Positions 25,471-37,113 of a DNA stretch of 64,000 nucleotides are shown here, one piece after another. Source of the DNA: Sipunculus nudus (Eukaryota > Annelida > Sipuncula > Golfingiida > Sipunculidae); the NCBI GenBank assembly GCA_026874595.1, contig CM049307.1:59840870-59904869 (forward strand), written 5' to 3'. The notes beneath the pieces were generated by a model that worked only from the letters and a program-made list of their open reading frames with translations, did no database searches and was not told where the DNA came from. The translations under genes were made by a program, and so were the position numbers. The stretch's first letter is position 1. Every line of letters starts with the position of its first letter.

Positions 25471-25880
25471 AACTCCGTCTGCACCCCACACGCTCATCCC
25501 CGGCAGACGATAAGTTCAACTGTGCCTTCTGGAGCAGTTTCTCACATCTGCCAGGGACCCAAGAACAAATTCCAGATTTATCGACAGTGGTTCTTAGGTA
25601 TGTCACAAATGAAGTCACCATGTAGGCCTACATGAAGATTGCTAATGACAGTCCAACCACTCCACATGAGTTCCAGGGTGAACACTGGGCGGCGAACCGT
25701 TTGGTCTTTCCTCCTTGTGGGGTGACACGGTCAAAAACCCTCGATGATAAAAAGGTTCTTGGGACGGTTCAGGTTATATACGAAGCTCCTCCAGTGGATG
25801 GCTCCCTGAACTGAACTGCAAATATAAGCCGTCGACACGGTCAGAGGTTTATGAATTAGCAGTTCGTCAGAGGTAAGAGA
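25471..25880 (+). other. CpG-rich flank with plus-strand donor-like sites
   Basis: TTAG|GTATGT at 25598 and CAGAG|GTAAGA at 25873 could be donors of a divergent transcript leaving the same promoter. Two short frames here (25437-25625 and 25632-25814) have no recognisable motif. Confidence 0.2.
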
Positions 25881-27885
25881 GGATCGCCCGAAGTGTTCAG
25901 TGTACTAACAGGACTGTGATTCTGAGGAACTAACTATCGTTATCCTAGGCGTTCATTGCTTTGATGATACAGCTATCAAGAAAGACCAGGGTGGGCAGGA
26001 ATGCATGGTTGGTTATTGTGTGAAATGTGGGACACCACTGGATTTCGAACATGAGATCCGACCTATAGCTGATCAAGTCAAACTGGGACAGCACACCCAT
26101 GTTAAAAATGAACCAGGCCTTTAACAGGCTACGGGCGGGATTTTGAGAAGTCATCATTCAGGGAGGACAGGCAATAAACAGATCTCACTGAAATGGACAA
26201 ATATGTGATCTTATGCCTGCGAACCACAGCGCTTTTATAGGCCTAGGCCTACACATAGGCCTAAAGGCATTTATATAGGCCTTTGTCAGTAGGCTTATGC
26301 ATGGCATGGATGGTACCGTTAAGCTCTAAATAAAAGGTTGTTGACCTTATTTAACCTTTATCATAGAAAACAGATACGGTATATAATCGATTCCACGAGA
26401 AATTATATATAGGTTTGAAAACAAGTCTCTTATTGAGAAACGGGATGTCATTGTATACCGGATGCCATCTAGGCTATGAAAAGCAGAGTGAGACTCCTGC
26501 ATGGCATGGCCTAGCTATTCAATTATTAGACCCACTTATGCATAGCCTACACATATATGTTCCGCGACTCCGACTGTGGTAAGCACGCATGAGCATCACA
26601 GAAATATAACTAAAGAGCGTGCATTACTGGATATGGTATTTGGATTCGGGCATTATTCGCGCGAGAATATTGTAAGAACACGCCCCCCCCCCCCCCCCCC
26701 CCCCCCATCCAGAGTGGCACAATCCATTCAGTGTCCAAGCATCTTATGGCCGAAAGGAATACGAATCCAGCGCATGCACTTCATAAAGGCTTTTCCACTT
26801 TGAGTTTATACTTTTTTCCATGAAAAAGTTCGAGATGTAAAAATTAGCAAATCTGCAGCTAATTTTGAAATCGGAATAGGCAGTAAACGGGAGCATCAGA
26901 TGGCCCACATGGATCCCTCAAATGATCGCCCGGGGCGTATAATGAAACTTTCCCCAATAGCAGGAGTCAGGAATCCTTGATACAAAATGGGTCACTTGTC
27001 TTGTGGAACAAACATGGCGTGCTGTTCGCCTCGAACATGGAAATCCGATAAATTGATATAGGCCTATTTTCATTCGCCTTAAACTTGGAAGGGGGGGGGG
27101 GGGGGGGGAGTTGCGAGAGAGGACCTGAAAATTGGGTAACATATCGCGCGCATCTGACATGCAAAATGTTACGTTTCAACACGCCAGCAATGGATTTTCA
27201 AGCAGACCCTACTAGGATTATACTAGCTACATCAGGAAATTTTCATGATTCATGGACGAGGCTTTCCGGTTCTTAAGGTGTGAAACAATGGGCCTTTTGC
27301 AGCCTCCGGTTTACGTTTCGAAACCTTTCACGCTGAACGGTTGTATCACACGGGCATGGGTAGGCCTATTTGCGCGTGTGGGCATGTCTGTAGGCCCAAA
27401 TGAATAAATTAGCGCCGTGAAATAGGCCCGTAAATGTTACTCTCCAGTCATAAGGTCGATGGGGTCTGGGCGAATATATCAATTTATCGAAATGTACATT
27501 CATAAATCTGAAATTTAGGTGCATCGCAATGAAAGATTTCCGAATAGAAAAATGACAAGGGGTATAGTTTACATGCGTTCCTTTTTCCTAATTGTCCTTA
27601 CCGTTAGGCGTTTGCTCATATTTTGCGTATACCAAATGGGTACTCGCACAGTAATCAGGCTGTAGGACGCATACAACATGGGGTGCATTTACAGTACATG
27701 CCTAACGAGATGTGTGTATACGTCGTAGGGTGTATATATATGTATATATATACGCGTCACAACACCATGCAACAAACGCCTTCGCCATGTGTCGCCATGC
27801 ATGCATCGCATGTATTATTATGGGCCAAAACTTGACGGCGATCAGCGTTGGCACTAACTATGAAGAACCCTGTTTCTAAATAGTC

Positions 27886-27934
<49 letters not shown>

Positions 27935-27936
27935 TA
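27886..27936. repeat. (TA)n(CA)n microsatellite
   Basis: Compound TA then CA run. Confidence 0.95.
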
Positions 27937-29116
27937 TAGGTCCTGTCATGTGTTCTTCTGCCGGGTTCAGTGTTAAATTTGCTGTACATATATAGGCCCT
28001 ATATTTTACCATAATGCCATGCTGTCTCACAAGAAAGATGACATGACCAAGGAGAGATGGACTGCGCTGTCTTCATGCATGTAGATTTGCATCAACTGTC
28101 GCCAAGGTGGTAGATCGATTTACTGAACAGCTGTGTATAGTTTTTGTCGAAATATATATAACATCAAAAGTTTTGACCATCCTCCTGATATGAAATTGCT
28201 CCAGCGGACACCTCTAGTTATTATCTGAAGATTTTACTTATTTTCTTGTATCCCCTGACATTATTATTTATATGTCGACGATTTACATAAGACAAAAATA
28301 ATCATCCCCGCGAGTTTACATTCGCGAACAGATCTGAAAAGGATTCGGAATCTGTGAATATATAATTTTGCTCGTATTTAATCAACCTGCAGGGAGACCA
28401 TTATACATAGCCTACCTGCGCTATATATGCATTACATTTTAACCAAGGTTTTTGGAATGTATACCATCCGAGCCAGGCAGGTATATACTGCTCTATACAT
28501 GTGGCTAAGGCGTGCTCGGTTTTATAAGAATAATTATATACCTGCAACATTATGGGCATGAAAATTAACTATATGTGGAAGTTAATACAAGGCGAACATG
28601 TGTGCATGCAGTTGAACAGACAATGTAGCATGTTAACATCTGCTGCGAGTTTACGATACCAAGCAAAACCAATCGGGTCTGTACTTTATGAAAACTGAAA
28701 TGCAACGGTTTGAGTGCACGGACAATTTTTTTTATGATTATTTTATATTTATTCATATTATTTATTAAAACAGCACTATCCTCGCGCTGAACGATATTTT
28801 CACGTGATAAACACCACACATAATGACACCATCGTGACCCCTGAATATACATCCCCGATCCTCGACAAGTATACCTTAGCTATATAAAGACGTGATCCTG
28901 CATGCATGCCCGCAGGTACATTTGGCTTACTGGGTAGGCCTGACTTTAATCATACCAGTACAAATTCACTGTACTTTGACTCAAGTTGATAGTGTCATGT
29001 TACATTCCAAGGCTTGTTTATTCGTTTATGCCTGATATGTGGTTTAGACGAACTGAGGACGTCTTTCTTACACATGAGCTTAAGGCAATCACTGACAGCT
29101 AAGGAACCCATCAAAT

Positions 29117-29141
29117 GTATGTATGTATGTATGTATGTATG

Positions 29142-29187
<46 letters not shown>
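29117..29187. repeat. (GTAT)n(AT)n microsatellite
   Basis: Eight or so GTAT units grade into AT units. Confidence 0.95.
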
Positions 29188-29188
<1 letters not shown>

Positions 29189-29973
29189 GGTTATATAAAT
29201 GTCTCGCGAAGCCTCGGTGCAAAACAGACGACGCGAATTAATAGGATGTAAAAAGAAATGGGTACAAAATTTACGTTAATAGGCGCATCGTTGAAGTGAT
29301 ATCAGTATAGGGAGCATCGATCACGGGGAATTTTTGCGTCCGGCCATTTTTACCAACCGGTTGCTGCGGAATTAAAGGGTCTATACCTGGGGTTTGACAG
29401 CAGTATCTCAGCCCGGCACTATAGTTTATCCTGGGCACCGGCAACTCCTGTGCACTGCCTGCATGGCGCAGAAAACGCTATGCTGGATATGCACGAGAGA
29501 AATGGAGAATTATTAAGTCAAGGCGCTCACTTCATCTGTCGGACACTGGGCGGAGTGGCAATCGTAGAAGTGCAAGTTATTTGTGACGCTCAACTGGTTA
29601 TGGAAGACTAGAAGGTGGGGGGGGGGGGGGGGGGGGGGTTTCTTTATATGCAGTAGCAATGGCGGCTAATTGTGGTTTTCTCGCGAAAAAAAAGATCTGT
29701 AGGCCTGAAGAGCGTATATCGCACTGTTATCTGGTATAATCTATAATATCGGGGAGATAATTAGGTCCTAATAATAATTGAGCATGAACAGATTTCCCCT
29801 GCGATGACCTTGAACCTTCACCTCTTTTGTCTTATCCGCATTTTCCTTGTAATGGGGGCACGCTGTCATTGGCTCATAGCCAGACAATCCCACACAATAC
29901 TCTATATAAGCACGGCAGTGAATGTACTCTGCTTGGTTTTATCGAGGACTCTGATAGCTGTACAGGTGTATAT

Positions 29974-30170
29974 CAGAAGCGGATCCAGGGGGGGGTCCAG
30001 GGGGTCCGGACCCCCCCCTTTTTCACCCGAAGCAACCTTTTTTAAGGGGTTTTAGACGTAATTTTGCGGCCTGGACCCCCCCTTTTCCAGAACTGATGAC
30101 CTTTTTTTTTAGGAATTTCATTAGTCCTCCTAGGTTGGACCCCCCCTTTTCCAAAATCCTGGATCCGCCC

Positions 30171-30173
<3 letters not shown>
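29974..30173 (+). mobile_element. 200-bp MITE D1, 5-bp target duplication
   Basis: Ends CAGAAGCGGATCCAGG and CCTGGATCCGCCCCTG are inverted copies, flanked by TATAT on both sides (29969-29973 and 30174-30178). The right flank is a TA microsatellite, so the duplication alone is weak here. D2 at 55140 gives the firm case. Confidence 0.8.

Positions 30174-30206
<33 letters not shown>
30174..30206. repeat. (TA)n microsatellite
   Basis: A TA run abutting the right end of D1. Confidence 0.95.
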
Positions 30207-30208
<2 letters not shown>

Positions 30209-32935
30209 CAGTATATCAAATGAGTGGGGATCCAAAATAGAGGTACTCGAACGGCAGCTCTCCGCCTGTATGAATATAAAACGCCCCTACAAGTCATTAG
30301 CTTCCGCGACCTATAAATGTTAGTACAACGCGTGCCTTGTGAAGTATTAGAGCAAGAGCCGTCTGATGCTATCCGGTGCATTTTTAAATCCGAATGCCAC
30401 GAGCTTTTAACTCGTAGCGCTAGCTACTGATGTAGGCCCCTAACTATTTTGTTATGTTGACGTTTATCTGTGCCGGGAAAGGCACCCAAGGCATGCACCT
30501 TTAAAGAATTAAAACGTGAGAGGGCCGACTTGAGATGATGAACCAGGCCTTGGATGTGCAATTTCATCAACTCTGCTCTTGACAGCTTTTGGGTCGGACA
30601 CACATGACACTTTCCACGACCTGACGACAGTGGTTTTCCATATGCCGCACGTACACTCGCGTCTGTTTAAAAATCGAATCTTTTCACATATTTCATATAG
30701 GCCTATATGTTCAGTGGTCAACATATTTGGTACTGGACAGGACCTCTCCCTTGAATCTCCATCGAAACCGATAAATTCGGCCAATTAGGTTGTCAGATCG
30801 TTAAACTGCACCATATCATGGACTGTGATCTGTTTTTCGTGGACGTGGCCCTTCCATATCTATGGCATCTGTAGCTTGGTACAGCCATCGCAAATACGCC
30901 ATTTTACAGCGACATGGCCTGTGTCGAGCTGGATGAAACCAGTAATCTTCTTGTGCCGTGGCCAGAGAAGACCGATATTGATTGGTTGTAGGTTGAGTTT
31001 GATCACGTTGCTCACGATTTGATTGCTCAACCTCAAATCTAAATTGTTTACTGCCACCTGCCGTTGGTCAGTCAGGCCTATGTTTTTTTTTCATCATCAC
31101 CTGTTTTGCTACGTACATCTGCCTAAGGGTCATGTAGGCCTATGTAATGTGCAAATGGCTCGAGTGACAACTTGACCTATTTCTCATGGTTACCGCGAGA
31201 ACTAGCTGGCACATTGCCAATACAGGCGCGCCTGCAAACCCGGAGGCTCTTCAAGGGGTTTATGGGACTATATTTGTCTGCTTTCACGCAGCGTCTTTGC
31301 AGTTGAGCGGTATTTCGTGAAATTTTATAACAGTACCCCAAATGATCCAAACGGAAACACAAATAGCATGAAAACTATCACATTTCACTGTAAGTGAATG
31401 AACCATAAGAAAATTCTATAGTTATCGGGCTTGCATATAAATTTAATTGCCAACGGCAGAAAAACGCCCGCCATTTTGTTTAATATCTGGCCTATATATT
31501 GGCATATCTAGATGCATGCTGACGTAGACCAATAATCATGGATTCTGTTTAATTAATATTCAACCCAAAATATTGTAAAATAAATCATGCAAGGAAAACA
31601 AAAAACAAAAAAAAACCTATCTATGCAACCATTTCATATATCCCATTGATAGGCCTACAGTTGGCCTACATGTAGGCCAATGCATTTTCTGGGCCTATAT
31701 GTATGTAATTTGAACATTGTCCTTTTTTAGTAGGAATCGACTGTGAAACAAAATGTCATGTTCACCATTTAAACTATCTATAAGGTATCAATTCATGATA
31801 AAGACATTTATTAATTATAACCCTATATTTACAAATTCTTACATTCAAAGCGATATATTTTTTGAACGTGCATGCATAAAAAAAGAAGCCTATATATAAA
31901 ACATAACCTTCACATAACATTTGAGGATCAAAGAGGCGGACGTAGTCATGAACAGCATGGCGCCATTTTAACCCACGGCCTGCTGTTGTATATAGATATA
32001 TATAAAGCCTGGATGTAGTTCACAGATGCACAGATTGCCGGTCCCTCCAATTTAAGTAGATATACCCGGTACACGTTTTTCCCCACTTCCGAAATTCCGT
32101 TTGCATGAGGGTTATACCATACATCCAAGCGGCATAATTATGTATCCAACAAATGACTGCAACCCATTGTAAAGAAGGTATGATATGGTTTACAATGGAC
32201 ATTATTATAACCTTTTATAAATATGTTTCTTCGTGATATTTTGAAATATTGTATGTATGCGAAAATATTGTTTAACTGTATTTGAAAATATGCATGCATG
32301 GGCATAACATGATATCCGATAGGATACTTGTCACATGTCGCAATACCTCAATATTAGTTAATTTAAACCACATTTCATCAGATAAATTATCCACAGTGAG
32401 TCTTAAATATAATTTAATATTAAAACTTGAACTAGATTTTTTAAAATCAGAGTGTAATTATTTTTTTTTGGAAATTAAGTGCTAAGAAATTTTTCAAAGT
32501 CTAGCTAATTTGACTGCATGCAATTCTTTACCATTGGTCCAAGCAAAAGGGGTCTTCATTCACATCCACTTAATTTAATCAATTATATGCCTGCAGGCAG
32601 AGCACAGTTGGGGACAGTATACATGTATACAGTGCGTATTTTTGTGTATATATATGATATAAAGCGCAGTTTTAACAAAACTCATGTTAGAAATATTGAT
32701 CAAATCACATTAAATCTCAGATAGGACGCTGATAGGCCAGTTTTATATCTAAATAGTTTACACTACTGCTCTGAGATGGAATTCAATACCATTGCCACCA
32801 GGTATACATTAAAGCAATATCAAAAGATGTGACATACGTATACACAATAGGGAGTACATAAATAACGCGTAGAGGTTGATAGGTCATAATTAAGTTACAA
32901 GATAAAAAAATGACTGTTCTTTCAACACTTGAAAT
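30207..32935. other. CpG-containing, mostly single-copy-looking DNA with minus-strand open frames
   Basis: Three minus frames lie close together: 30509-30784 (91 codons, Cys-rich centre), 30860-31057 (65 codons) and 31177-31362 (61 codons). Codon choice in 30860-31057 looks more gene-like than most open frames here, but I see no known domain and no clear splice pairing. A perfect 20-bp palindrome TTGGCCTACATGTAGGCCAA is at 31661-31680. Confidence 0.3.
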
Positions 32936-33130
32936 GTAATTCATAACCCAGAAGTCCTCTTTGTAAGTCATTTAACTTAAAAGTTCACTGCGTAGGCCTT
33001 AACTCACAAGTCCTCTGCCTGTGTAAATCATAGTTCACAAGTCTTGTTTAAGTCATAACTCACAAGTCGTCTGTGCAAGTCATAACTCACAAGTCCTCTG
33101 TGTAAGTCATAACTCACAAGTCCTCTGCAT
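32936..33130. repeat. Minisatellite, about 30-bp unit, roughly six copies
   Basis: The unit is about AAGTCATAACTCACAAGTCC plus TCTGTGT. Copies degrade toward the left, and the array ends a few bases before the hAT-like element. Confidence 0.85.
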
Positions 33131-33136
33131 TGAAAG

Positions 33137-33572
33137 TAGTGGTGTACCAGTTAATCAATATATATTGATGATTGGTGGTTTTCTTTCATAATCGATTGAA
33201 ATGGTTGCTTTTTTGCATAATCGATCACAAGTATGTATGTTTATGCATGGTTTATTCTATAATAAAGTAAAAGAAAAAAGAAAGTCGGGACATTAATCAG
33301 CGAACAGCATGAAAACTGAACCTTGTGCAGGGAGCAAGTGTAAACAATTAACTTGACCATTATACCTCGGGCCTTTAGCATGATATATATACAAGTCGGA
33401 CTGATTGTACTTGAATGTACAAGTCAGACTTAATTTACCTGGTCAATATTTTAAGTATATTTCGATAGAGCAAATTCCATGGTAAAACAATAGGTACATA
33501 AAATAATCGATCACCGGTCTTTTCAGCTATCGAACAATATTTTACATCCGATTCCGAGATTTCCGACCACTA
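33137..33572. mobile_element. hAT-like MITE, 436 bp
   Basis: Short inverted ends TAGTGGTGTACC and GACCACTA are flanked by ATTGAAAG and CATGAAAG (6 of 8 bases equal), resembling the 8-bp duplication of hAT elements. TAGTGGTG is a common hAT-type terminus. A diverged relative is at 19.5 kb. No coding capacity. Confidence 0.45.
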
Positions 33573-34012
33573 CATGAAAGTTCTCTTTATTATCCCACCG
33601 AGTGCCATTTGTTGCATGCACGCGCTGAGACGGCTCTGGCTGTTTTCTCCTGCGTGTAGGAGAAAATGCTCGAGTGCCATCGTACAGGAGAAGACTGCCT
33701 ATAAATGCCGGCTAGCCGAGTAACCTATAACTATATATACACAGTAGCTGCATGCATAAAACAATTCTTGATTCTTACGATATATATCAAAAAGCAAATT
33801 TCTTTTCCCACGCATCGGATTTGTATGTCACTCCTACAGCTGTTTCGAGGACGGGGTTTCAGCTATATATAGCTGCATGGTTGATATATGCATGATATGT
33901 TAGACGCTGTTCAGAAGTGGTTGTACTTCAAAAGCTGCATATGCATGGGGATCTCATGAAAACCTTAAAGTTCCTTTTTAAATACAACGATCAACACATG
34001 TGAACTATCATT

Positions 34013-34014
<2 letters not shown>

Positions 34015-34070
<56 letters not shown>
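34015..34070. repeat. (TA)n microsatellite flanking the integrase transposon
   Basis: A TA run ends one base before the left terminus. A shorter TA run (38071-38084) follows the right terminus, so the transposon probably landed in a TA microsatellite. Confidence 0.95.
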
Positions 34071-34071
<1 letters not shown>

Positions 34072-34072
<1 letters not shown>

Positions 34073-34243
34073 TTACACCCCGATTTTGAAATTGCCCATT
34101 TCATGTAATGGGCAATGATTTTGCCCAGTTCATGAAATGGGCAACCACTTTGCCCATTTCATGTAATGGGCAAAATGACTAAATACAGCTGCCCATTTCA
34201 TGAAATGGGCAAGAAAACTGTTGCCCATTTCATGAAATGGGCA
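34072..34243 (+). repeat. Left terminal inverted repeat with five subterminal palindromes
   Basis: Near-perfect palindromes of the form TTGCCCATTTCA/TGAAATGGGCAA lie at 34092-34115, 34121-34144, 34150-34173, 34189-34212 and 34221-34243. The first three fall within the shared inverted repeat. Confidence 0.9.
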
Positions 34244-34641
34244 CCTCCAAAACTGACAGATCTCTCATCGATTCTGATCACACAAAATCAGGCATACCGA
34301 CGCATCCATGCAAGTCAAGTTAATCCTATCAGTGTCAAATGATAACAGAACATTGGTATAATTAGCTGCACTTTATTTTTGGTATAAACATATGAACAAT
34401 TCACTATAATTCACTATAACTCACTATGGGTATATCATTGTCACTGAATCATTCAATGTAAGCACATGGTTATATCTGGACATATTTGGACATATCACCA
34501 TTTTTCAAAACATTTTCATAAATATGCGGAGTCACTGAGTCACTCAGTTATATATCATATTATGCCCCATCAACAGAAAGGCATTTTTGAACGTTTCACT
34601 ATTTTCATAAAGTTGAGGCGTCACTGAGTCACTTAATGTAA

Positions 34642-36435
34642 TCACGTGTTTATCATAATATGTCCCTTCACAAACACAAGAACAGCACCCCAGATTATCC
34701 AAGTATCTAAATATTTACTTGTCCACGTTTTCACAACACTTTGAGGTGTGACATGCTTATTGCATCTCAGTCCGGCCTTAAAGCAGGAACATCTATAACT
34801 TAGACATTTTTTCTTACAGTGACATCTCTTGAAACCCTGGCCTCCACAAACACTCTGTGCTCTGACAATTTTACGCAAAGTAAGCTGCTCAGCTGGAACA
34901 TCTTCTGCTTTTAGACCACTGAACTGAATAAATTCTAACTGGTCTCGGGCCATCTTTCCCCTTATAATACCACTCCTTGTGCCAACTGTGTATCCTGATT
35001 CATCAGCTGAGAGGACAACTCCAATAACATTAGGTGGGTCACCTTTGCTTCTGTCGAACTGTGATACAGGTACTGTCACATTGTCTCCAAGTCCTAGGGC
35101 TTTAAGTGAACGTGTGCTGCGAGCCAGCATGCGGGATGCTTGATGTTTGATTCCAGCAGAAGCTGCAGTCCTTGCTCGTTTGGCTGGATGTTCTGTCTCA
35201 TTTGATGTCTCGGTGTTGTCACTTGTAGTTTCCGGAGTCACAGTTGTACCAATATCCACACTACAGGAAGGTTCTTGTTCAGCAATGGATTCAGTTCGAG
35301 CTCTTTTGCAATTTGATGTCTGGGCCTTGTCACACACAGTTTCAGGAGTCACAGTGGTGATCACGTCTGCAGTAGAGGAAGGCTTGTCACCAAATTCTTG
35401 GCCAGCACTGTCCTCTGGAAGAATATTTGTAACAATGTCCGGCTCTCGAAGAACATATATCGCTTGACCCTCAGAAGGTAAATCACCAGCTCTAATATCC
35501 TGTTGATCCATGACATCAACACTAACCTGTGCTTCAGATCGATTTTCATCTGTAGTGTCTGGTCTGGGATGATCATGAGTTTCTTCAGGTAGGTCTTCAA
35601 GCACTGGGTCAGCTGATTCTGGCACATCTGCATCTCTGCTGCAAGTCTCTGCAATCAACTGTTCTAACTCTTCCTCACTGACACCAGATGTAAACTGTTC
35701 CAAGAAAGCAGCGGGTAGCTTACTTGTGAGTCCACAGCGAGGTTGGTTACCTGTGAGAGCCTTGTATGGTTCCATTTTGATTACCTCGTGGTAAGTGGTA
35801 TTCATTGCCCATTGCACAAAACGAATACCATAGCTCCACTTAGTACTGTTATTGTCCCTCATCCATGCCATCAGCTTTGACTTCATGTCGCCATTGCTTC
35901 TTTCCACGGATCCCTGGCTCTGTGGATGTCTAGGACGGCCGTTGACGAGAACAAGTTCAGGCCAAAGAGTGCGTAGTTCCTGTATAACTTGAGCTGTGAA
36001 CTCCCTGCCGTTGTCTGACTGAAGCACGTGTGGGGCTCCAAAATCTAGGAAGATGTACAGCAGTTCATTTGCAACTTCACCTGCTGTCTTTGATTTCAGA
36101 GGGCGAATCACATGGAACTTCGTGAGGTACTCCACATAGTGCAGGATGAAACTGTAACTTCCATCCTTCACGGTCTGCATGTCCACTAAGTCAACTTGGG
36201 CCCTTTCGTTAAGATCTTCAACTGTAAGTGGTCTTACGACAGCACCAGAAGCAGTCTCCTTCCTGGATCTTTTCTCACAACACCGTTCACATCGCTTGAT
36301 ATACTCTTGGATGAGGGACCTTGGAATGTTGGAGTACTGTTCCTTCAACTTCTTGAAGGTTTTCTTCTCCCCACCATGACCTGTTTCGATGTGCATTAGT
36401 CGTATAACATTGACTGCAGCATCTTTGGTGATCAT
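34642..36435 (-). CDS. DDE integrase/transposase of KRBA2-like family, 597 codons
   Basis: The enzyme would cut and join transposon ends to target DNA. Residues 15-52 carry the zinc-binding HHCC pattern (H15, H20, C49, C52). The catalytic core follows: Asp in QVDLVDM (D82), Asp in LQSDNGREF (D141) and Glu in QGSVERSNG (E178), with 36 residues between the last two. A disordered Glu/Thr-rich linker (about 255-430) precedes a Cys-rich CXC-type module (about 530-561, CHCKKKC...RCSCFKAGLRC). KRBA2-like integrases from animals share the core phrases and this kind of Cys-rich tail. All three acidic residues are present. The natural N-terminus appears to lie in the upstream frame at 36629, because family proteins run on without a break into the HHCC region; the ATG at 36435 overlaps the upstream stop as ATGA. 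Either a single frameshift has split the gene or initiation occurs at both ATGs. Confidence 0.85.
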   Translation of the reverse strand: MITKDAAVNVIRLMHIETGHGGEKKTFKKLKEQYSNIPRSLIQEYIKRCERCCEKRSRKETASGAVVRPLTVEDLNERAQVDLVDMQTVKDGSYSFILHYVEYLTKFHVIRPLKSKTAGEVANELLYIFLDFGAPHVLQSDNGREFTAQVIQELRTLWPELVLVNGRPRHPQSQGSVERSNGDMKSKLMAWMRDNNSTKWSYGIRFVQWAMNTTYHEVIKMEPYKALTGNQPRCGLTSKLPAAFLEQFTSGVSEEELEQLIAETCSRDADVPESADPVLEDLPEETHDHPRPDTTDENRSEAQVSVDVMDQQDIRAGDLPSEGQAIYVLREPDIVTNILPEDSAGQEFGDKPSSTADVITTVTPETVCDKAQTSNCKRARTESIAEQEPSCSVDIGTTVTPETTSDNTETSNETEHPAKRARTAASAGIKHQASRMLARSTRSLKALGLGDNVTVPVSQFDRSKGDPPNVIGVVLSADESGYTVGTRSGIIRGKMARDQLEFIQFSGLKAEDVPAEQLTLRKIVRAQSVCGGQGFKRCHCKKKCLSYRCSCFKAGLRCNKHVTPQSVVKTWTSKYLDTWIIWGAVLVFVKGHIMINT

Positions 36436-36629
36436 GTATATTTTCCATTCATCTTGATGACTTTATCAATGCCCCCAAGACTTGCCAGCTGGAAGTTCTT
36501 GAGTATGTGGTAGTCTTGTCTTGCCAATGACCTGCCTGTTTTCCCTCTTTTCAAGGTTTGGATAACAAGCTCTTCATATTCCTCAGTCCACAGACTAGAA
36601 CATTTATCCACTACAGCAGCAAAATCCAT
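36432..36629 (-). CDS. N-terminal part of the integrase, separated by a frame break
   Basis: The frame starts at an ATG in a good context (CACACCATGG, 36629) with MDFAAVVDKCSSLWTEEYEE. It holds LARQDYHILKNFQ and GGIDKVIK, phrases typical of the region just before the HHCC domain in KRBA2-like integrases, then meets TGA at 36434-36432. The frame could extend upstream to 36680, but the ATG at 36629 has the better context and no family-like residues precede it. The break is one base out of frame with the catalytic part. Confidence 0.7.
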   Translation of the reverse strand: MDFAAVVDKCSSLWTEEYEELVIQTLKRGKTGRSLARQDYHILKNFQLASLGGIDKVIKMNGKYT

Positions 36630-36734
36630 GGTGTGTGTAAGAGTGCACAACATGCATATGAGTGCAGGACCCTTCCACATGCCCTTAAATATTTTTCAGC
36701 TTACCTTACAGAGCTAGGGAAATCATTCAACCAA

Positions 36735-37113
36735 GGAGCTACTCGTTACCTGGCCAAACTGAGTAACTGAGTCCAAACTGGAGTACTGAGTCAAATCTGC
36801 AGTGTTGGTTGTTTGTCCCTGTGATGATCTTTGATGCTGGTGCATCAAAGGTTGTTTAAGGATTATGGAGCTACTCATTACCTGGCCAAACTGAGTAACC
36901 GAGTCCAAACTGGAGTACTGAGTCAAATCTGCATTGTTGGTTGTTTGTCCCTGTGATGATCTTTGATGCTGGTCAAAGGTTGTTTAAGGATTATGGAGCT
37001 ACTCATTACCTGGCCAAACTGAGTAACTGATTCCAAACTGGAGCACTGAGTCAAAACTGCAGTGTTGGTTGTTTGTCCCTGTGATCATCTTTGATGCTGG
37101 TGCATCAAAGGTT
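36735..37113. repeat. Three tandem repeats of 128-132 bp inside the transposon, upstream of its gene
   Basis: Units start with GAGCTACTCRTTACCTGG at 36736, 36868 and 36996. The second unit lacks four bases (GGTGCATCAAAGG versus GGTCAAAGG). The position just upstream of the integrase start suggests a promoter or binding-site array. Confidence 0.9.

Larger units (their letters stand above)
25881..29968. other. Intergenic-looking DNA with simple repeats
   Basis: CpG-containing, with TAGGCCTA motifs clustered at 26238-26290, a C24 run (26683-26706), a G18 run (27091-27108), (TA)n(CA)n at 27886-27936, (GTAT)n(AT)n at 29117-29187 and a G22 run at 29617-29638. No supported gene. Confidence 0.5.

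Noticed and set aside
32936-33130. CRISPR-like regular repeats
   Set aside because: The units are contiguous and imperfect with no unique spacers; this is a eukaryotic minisatellite.
34642-36435. Retroviral or gypsy retrotransposon integrase
   Set aside because: The integrase stands alone between terminal inverted repeats; no reverse transcriptase, protease, gag or long terminal repeats are visible.
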